A stretch of DNA of 64,000 nt from JAJDIA01 sp031555145 (GCA_031555145.1 JAVBUR010000052.1:1-64000), one strand, 5' to 3'; positions 1 through 8,360 are shown, numbered from the stretch's first letter. Program-made: numbers and translations. The notes: generated by a model not told the origin, from the letters alone.

Positions 1-118
1 TATTTCCCTGCTGCTGTTCTTTTTGGAATTGATCCAACTTTACCCGTAAATGAAGAATCTCATCATCTTTGGCCAAAAGCTGAGCGACTAATATGTTGAT
101 CGTGTCCACGTCCTGCAT
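1..118 (-). CDS. tnpC: IS66 family transposase TnpC, N-terminal fragment (cut by window edge)
   Basis: The minus strand opens with ATG at 118-116 and reads without a stop to base 1, giving about 39 residues beginning MQDVDTINILVAQLLAKDDE. The short, charged, coiled-coil-like N-terminus with a Leu/Gln heptad pattern is what IS66 DDE transposases start with. It lies 107 bp downstream of tnpB in the usual IS66 order. The catalytic DDE domain is outside the window, so activity cannot be judged. Confidence 0.7.
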   Translation of the reverse strand, partial: MQDVDTINILVAQLLAKDDEILHLRVKLDQFQKEQQQGN

Positions 119-225
119 GGAATAAAGATACTTATTGCAAATGAAATATGCAAGTATTATTCGATATTAATTTACTATGTATCAATTTATTAACGATATA
201 AAACCGGATATTATGTAGCCGCGTA

Positions 226-558
226 CTACCCTACGAGTAATTCCTTTCGTATCGTTCCCTGGAGTAGAACTACCAGCTTGTCCCAACTGATTTCATACTG
301 GTGATTATCCGTATTGAACACTGGAAGTAGAAACCGGTCGCGGTCCAGTTTTTTCCAATAAAGCACATATCCATTGCATTCATGGTGCAAAATCTTGATA
401 GCTCGCCGATTCTTTCCCAGGAAGATAAATACATCTCCTTGGGATGGGTCGGTATGTAGTTTCTGTCTGACTACTTCCGACAAGGTCGCTATCCCTTTTC
501 TCATATCCACTGCTCCTTCGCAGAGATAATGGTTCATGTGCGGTTTCAATCCTAACAT
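226..558 (-). CDS. tnpB: IS66 family accessory protein TnpB (IS66 Orf2-like)
   Basis: This is a small basic protein of the IS66 Orf2 family, needed for transposition together with TnpA and TnpC; its biochemical role is unclear. The family signature is visible: a start MLGLKPHMNHYLC, then the segment VDMRKGIATLSEVV, then DVFIFLGKNRRAIKIL and a WKKLDRDRF stretch. The frame is open upstream to 597. I chose ATG 558-556 because it matches the family N-terminus and overlaps the tnpA stop (ATGTTAG), typical of translational coupling. Length of 110 residues is normal. Confidence 0.85.
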   Translation of the reverse strand: MLGLKPHMNHYLCEGAVDMRKGIATLSEVVRQKLHTDPSQGDVFIFLGKNRRAIKILHHECNGYVLYWKKLDRDRFLLPVFNTDNHQYEISWDKLVVLLQGTIRKELLVG

Positions 559-911
559 AACTTGGACAGGCTTTGAAGCAGCATGGTGATACTGCACAGG
601 TTGGTATGTTCTTTATGGATCTCAATACCGTTGTCCAGCTTCAGATGGAAATGGATAACATTGTCCACCGGTGGAGTATCAGATAAACTGACAACCGTTT
701 CAGTGAGTTGGTGTGTAACCATGATTGGGCTCAACCGGATTTCTTTCATCTCATTCTCACGCAATCTTTTCTTGTTCTCCCGGTACCAGCGGATGAAACT
801 ACTGTATTCCACTCCTTCGCGGAGACAAAAAGAATCAATCGACATTTTCTTCGGTGCTGCTTCCGTCTGGTAACGGAATAAAAAATCACTGTAAAATTCT
901 GACTTGTTCAT
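552..911 (-). CDS. tnpA: IS66 family accessory protein TnpA
   Basis: This 119-residue protein is the first gene of the IS66 element. The N-terminal part (FYSDFLFRYQTEA ... SIDSFCLREGVEYSSFIRWYRENKK, about residues 6-48) has the helix-turn-helix-like arrangement of IS66 TnpA proteins, and the C-terminal part resembles the Bacteroidales versions (HLKLDNGIEIHKE). It overlaps tnpB by a few bases. The name rests on family resemblance and on its position upstream of a clear TnpB. Confidence 0.75.
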   Translation of the reverse strand: MNKSEFYSDFLFRYQTEAAPKKMSIDSFCLREGVEYSSFIRWYRENKKRLRENEMKEIRLSPIMVTHQLTETVVSLSDTPPVDNVIHFHLKLDNGIEIHKEHTNLCSITMLLQSLSKLC

Positions 912-1075
912 GTTCGTTCGAGTTTTTTAAGTTCGAGGCGAAGGTAGAACTATATGGGGTATCGGCAAAGAGCCATATAATGAGTGCTTACGCTTACTTT
1001 TCTCTCATCTTATTTGTATTTACCAAATCCATTTTGTTTACTACCTTGTTATATCTCAGGGTGCAACACGAAGGC

Positions 1076-1107
1076 AAAAGGCGCCTCACTAAAGTGGGGC
1101 GCCTTTT
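1076..1107 (-). terminator. Intrinsic terminator of the capsule operon (bidirectional)
   Basis: A 14-bp stem (1076-1089 with 1094-1107, one G-T wobble) has a 4-base loop and is flanked by A and T runs, so it can act on both strands. It lies about 95 bp beyond the stop of the last capsule gene. The stem core GGCGCC and its spacing to an upstream AG/CT-rich motif are repeated at 29708-29734. Confidence 0.8.
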
Positions 1108-1136
1108 TTAGTTCAGGCTCTGGTTAAACCCATAGA

Positions 1137-1164
1137 AAGGTTTTGATACTCTCTCTCAAGAAAA
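1137..1164 (-). repeat. Conserved 3'-UTR motif, copy 1 (GAGAGAGAGT element)
   Basis: A 28-base stretch matches 29769-29796 at about 24 of 28 positions. On the minus strand both contain TTGAGAGAGAGT. In both copies the motif lies about 30-35 bases upstream of a GGCGCC-core terminator in the direction of transcription, and short blocks between motif and hairpin (TAGTT, CATAG) also match. Function unknown. Confidence 0.55.
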
Positions 1165-1199
1165 GTCTTTATGTTACAATAAAGCTTTTAACATTTTGT

Positions 1200-3161
1200 C
1201 TATTGTTGTATGATTACTTTTTCTTCTTGTATAGCTTCTTCGTTGTCCAGTGCTTCAAATCGGGAGTTATTGCTGATGAATTCCGGCACGATGGCTTTCA
1301 TCAGCCTCACGGTACTCATCGTTTCGTACGAACGCGCCGATTCAATCAGAGCCTGGAAGTCTAACTGCAGACCCTGGTAATTGGCATATTCCCTTACCTT
1401 ACCGATCTTGATTTTGCGATTGTGGGTCGGCTTTGTTTCCTCGGCATTGTTGAGCAGTTCTTCATACAATTTTTCTCCCGGACGCAACCCGGTATAGATG
1501 ATGGGGATATCCACATCCGGTTCAAACCCGGCCAGGCGGATCATCTTCCGGGCCAGATCGGCAATCTTCACCGGCTCACCCATATCAAACACGAATATCT
1601 CGCCCCCTTTCGCCATGTTCCCGGCTTCCAGCACCAGGCGGCAGGCTTCGGGAATGGTCATGAAGTATCGGATGATCTCTTTGTGTGTTACCGTTACCGG
1701 CCCACCTTTCTCAATCTGTTCGCGGAAGTGGGGAATAACCGAACCATTCGAGCCTAACACATTCCCAAAACGAGTCGTGATAAAACGTGTCTGCCAGGTA
1801 ATTTCCGGCTGTACGGCTTTCGATTGCACATAGATCTCTGCGATGCGTTTCGAGCACCCCATCACATTCGTGGGGTTCACCGCTTTGTCGGTCGAGATCA
1901 TTACAAATGCTTCCGCCTTGTAGCGGATGGCCAGGTCTACCATCACTTTGGTACCCCACACATTCGTCATCACAGCTTCGTTCGGGCATTCCTCCATCAA
2001 CGGCACATGCTTGTAGGCGGCCGCATGATAGATGTAATGCGGATGATAGGTCTTGAACAGATGCGCCATGGATCGATCGTTGCGTACATCCACTACAAAG
2101 GGGAGAAAGCTCAGGCAGGGATACTTTTCTTCCAGTTCGAGGCGCAGGTTGTGCATAGGTGTTTCCGCCGAGTCACACAACAACACCAGCCCCGGCTCAA
2201 AGTGCCCGATTTGCCGGACGATCTCACTGCCGATCGATCCGGCGGCACCGGTGATCATAATCGTTTTCCCTTTCAGCGCCTTGCCGATCGAGGTTACATC
2301 AATCTGGATAGGAACCCGCCCCAGCAGGTCTTCTATCCGTATTTTCTTCATCTTGACCGACTTCTTCTCCTGATCCTTCCATTCGTTGACAGGAGGCAGG
2401 GATAGCAGTTCCACCTTTTTCCGGATACAGATATCGGCAATCTGCTGTTTCTCGTTTCGATCCAGTTCGGTGGGATTGATCAGGAGCGCTCCGATCCGGT
2501 GTTCATCCAGCAACGCTTCCAGGTCATCGCCTTCCGGGTAGACCGGCAAATTCTGCAGTTTTTTGTTTGCCGCATCCCGTGTCGTTGTGATAAAGCCTCT
2601 GATGCGGTAGGACGCTGCCGGATTAGCCAATAGCATTCGTACCCCTTCCACCAGCGCCATGCTCACGCCATACACTAACATAGGCACCTGGTTCCCATTC
2701 TTTCCGTTCTTTCCACCGATCACGTCGAAAAGTAACATCACAGCCACCTTCTTGGCGATAATCAGGGAGAAGGTGAGTGTAAACGAAATAATCAACCCGT
2801 AGTTACGGAAGAAAAAACTACCTGTCAGCCAGTGATATCCTTCATTGAAGCCCCACAACACAACATGGGCACAGAGGATGGCATTGAACGTATGCAGGAT
2901 GTCCTTGAAGGTGGTATAGCGAATGATACTCTGATTCGTCTTGAACGCCAGAAAGAAGATAGCCAGTACTCCTGTAAACCCGAACCATTTAACCATGAAC
3001 AACCCACCCTGCAATTCCTGTTGCATCAGGCTGAAGCAGATCAGCGTCGTCATTCCGAAGGCGACCGTGGCAATGGCAAGATCGAGTGTCAGGATGATCC
3101 ATTTCGACAGAAATGATTTCATCCGTATCATATTGGAAAGTCTATTGTATATGTTAAACAT
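1200..3161 (-). CDS. Membrane-bound nucleotide-sugar 4,6-dehydratase (PglF/CapD/WbpM type)
   Basis: At 653 residues this has the long PglF/WbpM architecture. It has four N-terminal transmembrane helices (roughly residues 15-145), a CoA-binding-like domain (about 155-290) and a C-terminal short-chain dehydrogenase domain. The NAD-binding motif GAAGSIGSEIVRQ lies near residue 300, and the family hallmark STDKAVNPTNVMG is present. Known members convert UDP-GlcNAc to a 4-keto-6-deoxy sugar at the inner membrane face, the first step to bacillosamine-type or other 6-deoxy amino sugars. The neighbouring DegT aminotransferase gene is 34 bp upstream, consistent with dehydratase followed by transaminase. 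It is the last gene of the capsule operon. Exact product sugar is not determinable here. Confidence 0.88.
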   Translation of the reverse strand: MFNIYNRLSNMIRMKSFLSKWIILTLDLAIATVAFGMTTLICFSLMQQELQGGLFMVKWFGFTGVLAIFFLAFKTNQSIIRYTTFKDILHTFNAILCAHVVLWGFNEGYHWLTGSFFFRNYGLIISFTLTFSLIIAKKVAVMLLFDVIGGKNGKNGNQVPMLVYGVSMALVEGVRMLLANPAASYRIRGFITTTRDAANKKLQNLPVYPEGDDLEALLDEHRIGALLINPTELDRNEKQQIADICIRKKVELLSLPPVNEWKDQEKKSVKMKKIRIEDLLGRVPIQIDVTSIGKALKGKTIMITGAAGSIGSEIVRQIGHFEPGLVLLCDSAETPMHNLRLELEEKYPCLSFLPFVVDVRNDRSMAHLFKTYHPHYIYHAAAYKHVPLMEECPNEAVMTNVWGTKVMVDLAIRYKAEAFVMISTDKAVNPTNVMGCSKRIAEIYVQSKAVQPEITWQTRFITTRFGNVLGSNGSVIPHFREQIEKGGPVTVTHKEIIRYFMTIPEACRLVLEAGNMAKGGEIFVFDMGEPVKIADLARKMIRLAGFEPDVDIPIIYTGLRPGEKLYEELLNNAEETKPTHNRKIKIGKVREYANYQGLQLDFQALIESARSYETMSTVRLMKAIVPEFISNNSRFEALDNEEAIQEEKVIIQQ

Positions 3162-3195
3162 GCAATTCGTATTTGAGGATGTGATCAGTGCCCGG

Positions 3196-4299
3196 TTATA
3201 GCAGCAGGCAACATTCGGCCAGTTTAAGGACGATCTCTTCTAATGCATCTTCCCGCAAGAAGCCTACAGGTAGACATAATCCGCGGGTGGAGATATATTC
3301 TGCATTCCCGTTTCCAAAGAAGGCATACTCCCGGAAGGCCGGTTGCTGGTGTGCCGGTTTCCATAGTGGACGGGTTTCGATCCCTGCCTCCCACATTTTC
3401 AGTTGGATATAATCCCGGCTCACCCCATTGCTCCGGACCGTGTCCACCAGGATACAGGTATATCGGTGGTTTGACCTGATCTGTTCGCAGGGTTCTGTCC
3501 GTATATCTATGCCCGACAGCCCGTTAAATGCCTCCCGGTAGAATAGATAGTTGCCTCTTCGTGTCTGTATCCGACTGTCGAGCATCGCCAACTGCGACCG
3601 GCCCGATTCAGCGTATGTGTCGCCCATCAGTCCCCCCGCCAAGGTGGCCATTGAACGCGCTTTCTCCGCTATTTCCTGCGACGGACAAACCAATGCCCCA
3701 CCTTTGATGGTCGATACCAGTTTATTCCTGCCGAATGAGTAAAAACCGAAAGCGCCAAACGTACCACATTTCTGATCATAGTACGTCGCCCCTATCGCAT
3801 CGGCAGCATTTTCCACCACCGGTATCTCATATTGCCAAGCTACCGACAGCAGTTCGCTGACCTGTGCAGGCATCCCATAGAGATTGGCAAACACGATGGC
3901 CTTGGGCTTTTTGCCGGCATGGATACACGCTTTAATCGCCTCTGTCAGGTATTCGGGCGACATATTCCATGTCTCTGTTTCGCAATCCACAAATACCGGA
4001 ACAGCTCCCATTGCCAGGATTGGGTTTATCAGTGACAGGGATGACAGGGTAGGGCAGATTACCCGGTCGTCCGGTTGTACACCAAGCATCCTCAGAGCGA
4101 AAAAGAATGCGGTCGTTCCGCTGTTGAGTGCCACGATATGTTTTCCTTCTCCTACATAGCCGGCCAGTTCCTGTTCAAAAGTCTTCGTTGCTTCATCTGT
4201 GGAAAGCATCTGCTCCGGATGCCGTTCCGATGGAACAGCGATCCCACTTCCATCCGGTTGAGGAGGAAAAAGTTTAATACGCGGAGTCATCGTTATCAA
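3196..4299 (-). CDS. DegT/DnrJ/EryC1 family aminotransferase-like protein, divergent
   Basis: This is a 367-residue fold-type I PLP enzyme related to sugar aminotransferases such as PglE and ArnB. The candidate Schiff-base lysine is present (SFGRNKLVSTIKGG, K193). Two conserved features differ from the paralogue at 8361-9527. The PLP-anchoring Asp of the EDAA motif is Asn (VVENAADAIG, N164), and the GYNYRM substrate loop is replaced by unrelated sequence. It is about 20 residues shorter. ATG codons at 4299 and 4293 are both possible; the second gives MTPRIKLF, like the paralogue. It may be a repurposed or weakly active transaminase; the family call is safe, the activity is not. Confidence 0.75.
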   Translation of the reverse strand: MITMTPRIKLFPPQPDGSGIAVPSERHPEQMLSTDEATKTFEQELAGYVGEGKHIVALNSGTTAFFFALRMLGVQPDDRVICPTLSSLSLINPILAMGAVPVFVDCETETWNMSPEYLTEAIKACIHAGKKPKAIVFANLYGMPAQVSELLSVAWQYEIPVVENAADAIGATYYDQKCGTFGAFGFYSFGRNKLVSTIKGGALVCPSQEIAEKARSMATLAGGLMGDTYAESGRSQLAMLDSRIQTRRGNYLFYREAFNGLSGIDIRTEPCEQIRSNHRYTCILVDTVRSNGVSRDYIQLKMWEAGIETRPLWKPAHQQPAFREYAFFGNGNAEYISTRGLCLPVGFLREDALEEIVLKLAECCLLL

Positions 4300-4302
4300 T
4301 TA

Positions 4303-5562
4303 TCAGAATTTTCCACCGGAGTGCATATTGGCCTCCACATTTGAATAGATCACTGTACTTCCCGCGTACTTCTTCAGTATGACTGATATCAATTTTGTCT
4401 TTCCTTCGCTTACACAATTGAACGTGTAGGTACGTGTGTAATAGGTGGCCATGTTCTTATAGTGCATGATGTGACCGCCACTGATGCTGGCGTAAGTAGT
4501 CTGTTCAATCGTACGGACACCGGCCATGCTTCCTTCCATACCTTCTATGGCGCGTCTCATCACGGCCGCCATGGAAGCTGACGCATTACCTGTGATGCCG
4601 GCTGCGGACAATGCCTGTGCAGGCGGGGTGGTATATTCCCAACCTGATTTGACCTTTGTGGTAAGCACGTAATTTTTGATAGCGGCTACATTCCCGCTAT
4701 TATCCACCGTTACTTCATCCTTATCATTCACTTTATTCGCTTCATGGTGGGGCGAACTGGTGGCAATGGTGACTGTCGTTTCCAGCGAATAGGCCGTCTT
4801 TAATTGTTTAGATTCAAACACATAATTATCTCCGATCAGGGTTGCTGCTCCCTGAAATTCCCATCCGAGAGGAGCTTTCGTGACATTCACTCCGTTGCTC
4901 CATACATCCGCTTGGGCAAAAGCCAGGGAAGAAGTCGCCGCATTTCTCCATACGATAGAGACCGGTTCGCCAAATGTGCCCACATTCGACTCTATATGTA
5001 TATTCCCTAATGAGATAAAGCCAGCTTGTGTCCCCGTCTGTACGCTTGTGGAGGCAGCTACGGGTTCCGCATAAGGTGTTACGCTGATCACCGCTTCTGT
5101 GCCATCGGGTAGTGCATGGGCCGGGATGGAAAGGCCTACGGAGGAGTTTTCAAACGACGGTTTATTCCCTACCAGGGCACCTTCTGCCCCGACTGTCACC
5201 GGAGTCCCTTTTTCACTCAGGATCACCGAGAGAAATACGGTACTGTGGTTGTCTGCCGAAGTGGCAATTTCCGCTGATGCACTGGCATCCAGATAAGCAT
5301 CCTTCGTAAAAGTTATGGTGTATTTCTGTTTGCTGCTTACCGTAAGTTCATACGAACCATCGCTCTCTGTGATCACACTTACATCTCCAACTGTGACTTT
5401 CACCCCTGATAATGCTGTTTCAGACTCGTAGCCATATACTGTCCCTGCAATATAATACGCCGTTTCGTCCATTGGATCCGGTACAATTTCCGGGTCGTCT
5501 TCTTTCTTTCCACAAGCCGTGACAACTGCCAGGCACACAATGGCCAGTAGCCATTTGTTCAT
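4303..5562 (-). CDS. Lipoprotein with carboxypeptidase-regulatory-like domain
   Basis: From ATG at 5562 the product is about 419 residues, with a signal peptide and lipobox (LAVVTACGKK). I preferred this start to the in-frame ATG at 5586 because it places the hydrophobic core directly after MNKW. Residues about 36-115 look like a CarboxypepD_reg beta-sandwich (ISGxV-type YYIAGTVYGYESETALSGV, GSYELTV). The remainder is Ser/Thr/Ala-rich beta sequence without a motif I recognise. It follows the two YjbH-like genes and probably belongs to the same envelope/exopolysaccharide export group. No enzyme function is visible. Confidence 0.65.
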   Translation of the reverse strand: MNKWLLAIVCLAVVTACGKKEDDPEIVPDPMDETAYYIAGTVYGYESETALSGVKVTVGDVSVITESDGSYELTVSSKQKYTITFTKDAYLDASASAEIATSADNHSTVFLSVILSEKGTPVTVGAEGALVGNKPSFENSSVGLSIPAHALPDGTEAVISVTPYAEPVAASTSVQTGTQAGFISLGNIHIESNVGTFGEPVSIVWRNAATSSLAFAQADVWSNGVNVTKAPLGWEFQGAATLIGDNYVFESKQLKTAYSLETTVTIATSSPHHEANKVNDKDEVTVDNSGNVAAIKNYVLTTKVKSGWEYTTPPAQALSAAGITGNASASMAAVMRRAIEGMEGSMAGVRTIEQTTYASISGGHIMHYKNMATYYTRTYTFNCVSEGKTKLISVILKKYAGSTVIYSNVEANMHSGGKF

Positions 5563-5626
5563 TACATTCCAAACTGATCGTTCCATATACTAAAAAATTA
5601 AGTTGTTTATTGAAGGTGTATGTTAA

Positions 5627-6994
5627 TTATCTCTTGTCTTTCAGTAAGAAGTACCGGATGTATTCCGGTTGGTAGTAATGCTCGCTCCGGTTTTCATCCG
5701 GGCGTGTATCGTAGGTATACCCCATTCGTTCTTTTATGTAGCGGCCGGTCGGTTCACGGCTGTATTCAGCCGCAAAGTAGGCGGCCGGGCGTAACCGTAT
5801 GGCCTGTCTGCGATTCCATTTCCGGCCGGGTAGGGGGAGGGTGAAGTGGAAACCACCATTTACAATGCCCCCTTCCATCACCATGCCATACAGGCCGATG
5901 GCACATTCACCAAAGTGTCGTGTGCAATCCGCCCGGAGGCCATAGTCGCCAAATACATACCGGGCAGCCTGGAGATCGAATTGCAGATTGTAGTGTGGTT
6001 CATAGACCGAAGCCTTTACGGCTCCGTCTATCCGGAAGCGACTGCTGATATACCAACCCTCGTCCGACAGGATACCCGAGTAGGCTGTAGCGCCTGCCGA
6101 TGCCCCCAGTTCCAACCGACCGTTGGCGGTGCGGAAGCCAATTCCTGTTTGTCCGCCAAACCGGTTGTCTGTAAAGTTACCGGCCGTCACATATCCCTGA
6201 AAATTCCCCGGAATCCGGTATTCCTGTCGGAGGGCCAGTACGCCAGCCCTTATCTTTTTGTATTCTCCTTGCATATTGGTCGCGATCGGAAATACCACCT
6301 GTGCCGTCAGTTTCGCCCCTTTCCAGGGGGATAGTTCAATAGCAGGCGACAAATCAATGGAGTAGGAGTAGATCCTGTCCAACCGGAAGTTTTCCAATGT
6401 CACCCCTGGATATACCACGATATCCGTTTTCCATTGCGACCGATTAAGCGTTTTACTTACGCCCTGCAACCGTTTCATGGCATTGTCTGTATCATAGCTC
6501 AGCCTCATGGCTGCAAATACGCCGGAAATATCCAACTCCCCCACCTGATACCGACTTACCATCTCTTGCGGAATGTTGATATACAACTGTGGTACCCCAT
6601 TATCAAGTACCACCAGTTCCAATTCCATATGCTCTATAGCAGAAAGGGCCACTTTAATCGCCTCCCCAATTCCCTTATACGTACTCCGATACACATTATC
6701 TTCAAAAGCCACCGTCACCCGTCTGCCAGTCGTGGTAGCCACCTGAATGTTTTCCATCCCCAACCGCTGCAATGCCTCACCCACTTGTACCTGTGTCTGT
6801 GCGTGAACCGGCCCTATCAGCCCTCCTGTCCAAATACCAATAAGAGCAACAATATGCACAATACCAACTCGATTAGGAACAATAGTAACTCGTTTAGTGA
6901 CAATACCAACGGGACCATCGCTTGCGATGGTGGGGCGGTTGGAATAATCAGAAGTGCTGGAATACCCCTTGTCAATGCAACAACGTATACTCAT
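5627..6994 (-). CDS. YjbH-like exopolysaccharide outer-membrane protein, C-terminal-type half
   Basis: The product is about 455 residues with a hydrophobic secretion signal ending near LIGPVHAQ, preceded by an unusually long hydrophilic N-terminus (about 45 residues). A downstream non-ATG start is therefore possible. The body is rich in alternating beta strands with aromatic ends, as in outer-membrane barrels. Segments such as the YSYSIDLSPAIELSPWKGAK and RIRAGVLALRQEYRIPGNF-like parts resemble the C-terminal region of YjbH/GfcD proteins, which accompany group 4 capsule and exopolysaccharide export. It overlaps the preceding YjbH-N-like gene by 23 bp, so the two seem to be a split version of a longer protein. 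Confidence 0.55.
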   Translation of the reverse strand: MSIRCCIDKGYSSTSDYSNRPTIASDGPVGIVTKRVTIVPNRVGIVHIVALIGIWTGGLIGPVHAQTQVQVGEALQRLGMENIQVATTTGRRVTVAFEDNVYRSTYKGIGEAIKVALSAIEHMELELVVLDNGVPQLYINIPQEMVSRYQVGELDISGVFAAMRLSYDTDNAMKRLQGVSKTLNRSQWKTDIVVYPGVTLENFRLDRIYSYSIDLSPAIELSPWKGAKLTAQVVFPIATNMQGEYKKIRAGVLALRQEYRIPGNFQGYVTAGNFTDNRFGGQTGIGFRTANGRLELGASAGATAYSGILSDEGWYISSRFRIDGAVKASVYEPHYNLQFDLQAARYVFGDYGLRADCTRHFGECAIGLYGMVMEGGIVNGGFHFTLPLPGRKWNRRQAIRLRPAAYFAAEYSREPTGRYIKERMGYTYDTRPDENRSEHYYQPEYIRYFLLKDKR

Positions 6995-7754
6995 ACCTCA
7001 CCCCGCCCGCCAGGCAATTAAACTCCCGTGTACATACAAAAACCGACAAATGTCCCCACAACCGTGCCGCCGCCCCAACATTCACCCCTTGTGAATCATA
7101 TTCCGCCATCACCGATAGTACTTTACAAAAACCTGGCGCATACCGTACCCCTGCAAAAGCCCCATCATGCGCGTTATTCGTCTCCTTGAGTGGAATATAC
7201 CACCCTGCCGTTCCTACCAGTGTATGCCCTCCAAACTTCAATGTCTTACTAACCACCCCATAAGCCGACGAAAACAACGTCGTCCCAATCGGGTCATTCG
7301 TCCCAGCCACCATTGCCGGCCAATACCTTCCTTCTTTCAGCAACCTCAGCCGTCCTGAAACCGACCGATCCTGTTGCCACTTCGTCTCCGCCTTCCACTG
7401 CTCAGCGCTGTGAATCATCGTACACCGATACGCCAGTTCCAGAAACGGCAGAAACGTCGCATTCACAAAGTAATTCCCCGTATTATACCCAAACCTTTCC
7501 GGCGTCAACGCCTCCGGTAAATAATTCCCTCCGATCATCAGCCGTCCATTCTCCTGCATCTCCGCCGTCGGTATGGCCATCTGCCCCGTCATCCCGAGCA
7601 TATACTGTCCCCGTACTGAAGCACTACATACGAACAACAATATAGTGTATAAGAGTACGGGTGATTTTGGCAGCTTATTTCTAATAACCATTCGTAATCT
7701 GTCTAATGTTTTGTTTTTGGATAAACTACTCATTTTCATCTTGTTAATACCCAA
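6972..7754 (-). CDS. YjbH-domain outer-membrane protein, N-terminal-type half
   Basis: At 260 residues, it has a signal region (about 30-50, LLYTILLFVCSASVRGQ). It then has the segment GMTGQMAIPTAEMQENGRLMIGGN, which is characteristic of the start of YjbH domains (a beta-barrel entry with the P-[ST] motif after a GLxG-like turn). Short amphipathic strands continue to the end. The family is associated with exopolysaccharide production and export. It overlaps the next gene (5627-6994), and together the pair equals one long YjbH protein. A 600-bp non-coding stretch with a large inverted repeat precedes it. Confidence 0.6.
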   Translation of the reverse strand: MGINKMKMSSLSKNKTLDRLRMVIRNKLPKSPVLLYTILLFVCSASVRGQYMLGMTGQMAIPTAEMQENGRLMIGGNYLPEALTPERFGYNTGNYFVNATFLPFLELAYRCTMIHSAEQWKAETKWQQDRSVSGRLRLLKEGRYWPAMVAGTNDPIGTTLFSSAYGVVSKTLKFGGHTLVGTAGWYIPLKETNNAHDGAFAGVRYAPGFCKVLSVMAEYDSQGVNVGAAARLWGHLSVFVCTREFNCLAGGVRYEYTLLH

Positions 7755-7756
7755 AA

Positions 7757-8289
7757 TATAAAAAAGGCTACACCGCTACATTAACGAGGTAACTATGCTG
7801 TTACTCAATAAGATAACAGGTGTACCCTTTTGGGAAACGCTACACCCGGCGCTACACCCTTGCTGCTCGCTGTAAAAAATATCGGATTAGAACAGACTAT
7901 TGACAACACCCTTATCGACTATCGACAACATCTGCATCCCGTATTGCAGACTTCCTGATGATTTTTTCGTCTCACAGCTGTGAAACGAATGTTCCATAGC
8001 TGTGAGACGAAGTGTTCACAGCTGTGAAACGAACGTTCCATAGCCGTGATACGAAGTGTTCACGGCTGTGAGACAAAGACTCCACAAGGGTGGAGATAAG
8101 AAACTATTTAGGCTCCAGTAATACTTCTTCCTAAGGGTGGTCATACTTCCATCTGATTTCGACGATAGAACTACCTAATGCCGCCAAGGGTGTAGCAAGG
8201 GTGTAGCGTTTTCCAAAAGGGTACACCTGTTATCTTATTGAGTAACAACATAGTTACCTCGTTAATGTAGCGGTGTAGCCTTTTTTATA
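7757..8289. repeat. 533-bp inverted-repeat structure (about 105-bp arms, 322-bp interior)
   Basis: The arms are 7757-7862 and 8185-8289. Read against the reverse complement they differ by only two substitutions and one small indel near the inner end. Both begin TATAAAAAAGGCTACACCGC from the outside. The interior contains a run of 22-bp tandem repeats. The structure fills the whole non-coding gap between two minus-strand capsule genes (7755-8360). It has no coding region I can support. It could be a miniature inverted-repeat element, an insertion remnant or a very long RNA hairpin. Confidence 0.85.
7973..8104. repeat. 22-bp tandem repeats, five clear units plus one degenerate
   Basis: Units begin at 7973, 7995, 8017, 8039 and 8061, with a decayed sixth at 8083. 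The pattern is close to CAYRGCTGTGARACGAADGT. Odd and even units alternate (CACAGCTGTGAAACGAA and CATAGCTGTGAGACGAA), giving a 44-bp higher-order period. The core CACAGCTGTG is palindromic, and the first unit extends to a longer palindrome with the preceding TTCGTCT. There are no spacers between units, so it is not CRISPR. Confidence 0.85.
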
Positions 8290-8360
8290 AAAGCAGGTTT
8301 AAGAGCCTATGAAACAGGTGGTTTGCGTGAAAATGACACCCTTGCAAGTATATGCAGGTT

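Larger units (their letters stand above)
1..997 (-). mobile_element. IS66-family insertion sequence, one end (partial)
   Basis: The segment carries the IS66 order tnpA, tnpB, tnpC on the minus strand, and tnpC runs off the left edge. The outer end is placed at 997 because the plus strand reads CGCTTAC at 991-997. Read from the element outward-in this is GTAAGCG, the terminal motif usual for IS66-family inverted repeats. The other end and any target duplication lie outside the window, so the boundary is not confirmed. The element sits just beyond the 3' end of the capsule locus. Confidence 0.65.

Noticed and set aside
7973..8104. Short repeats resembling a CRISPR array
   Set aside because: The 22-bp units are directly adjacent with no spacers, and no cas genes are nearby.
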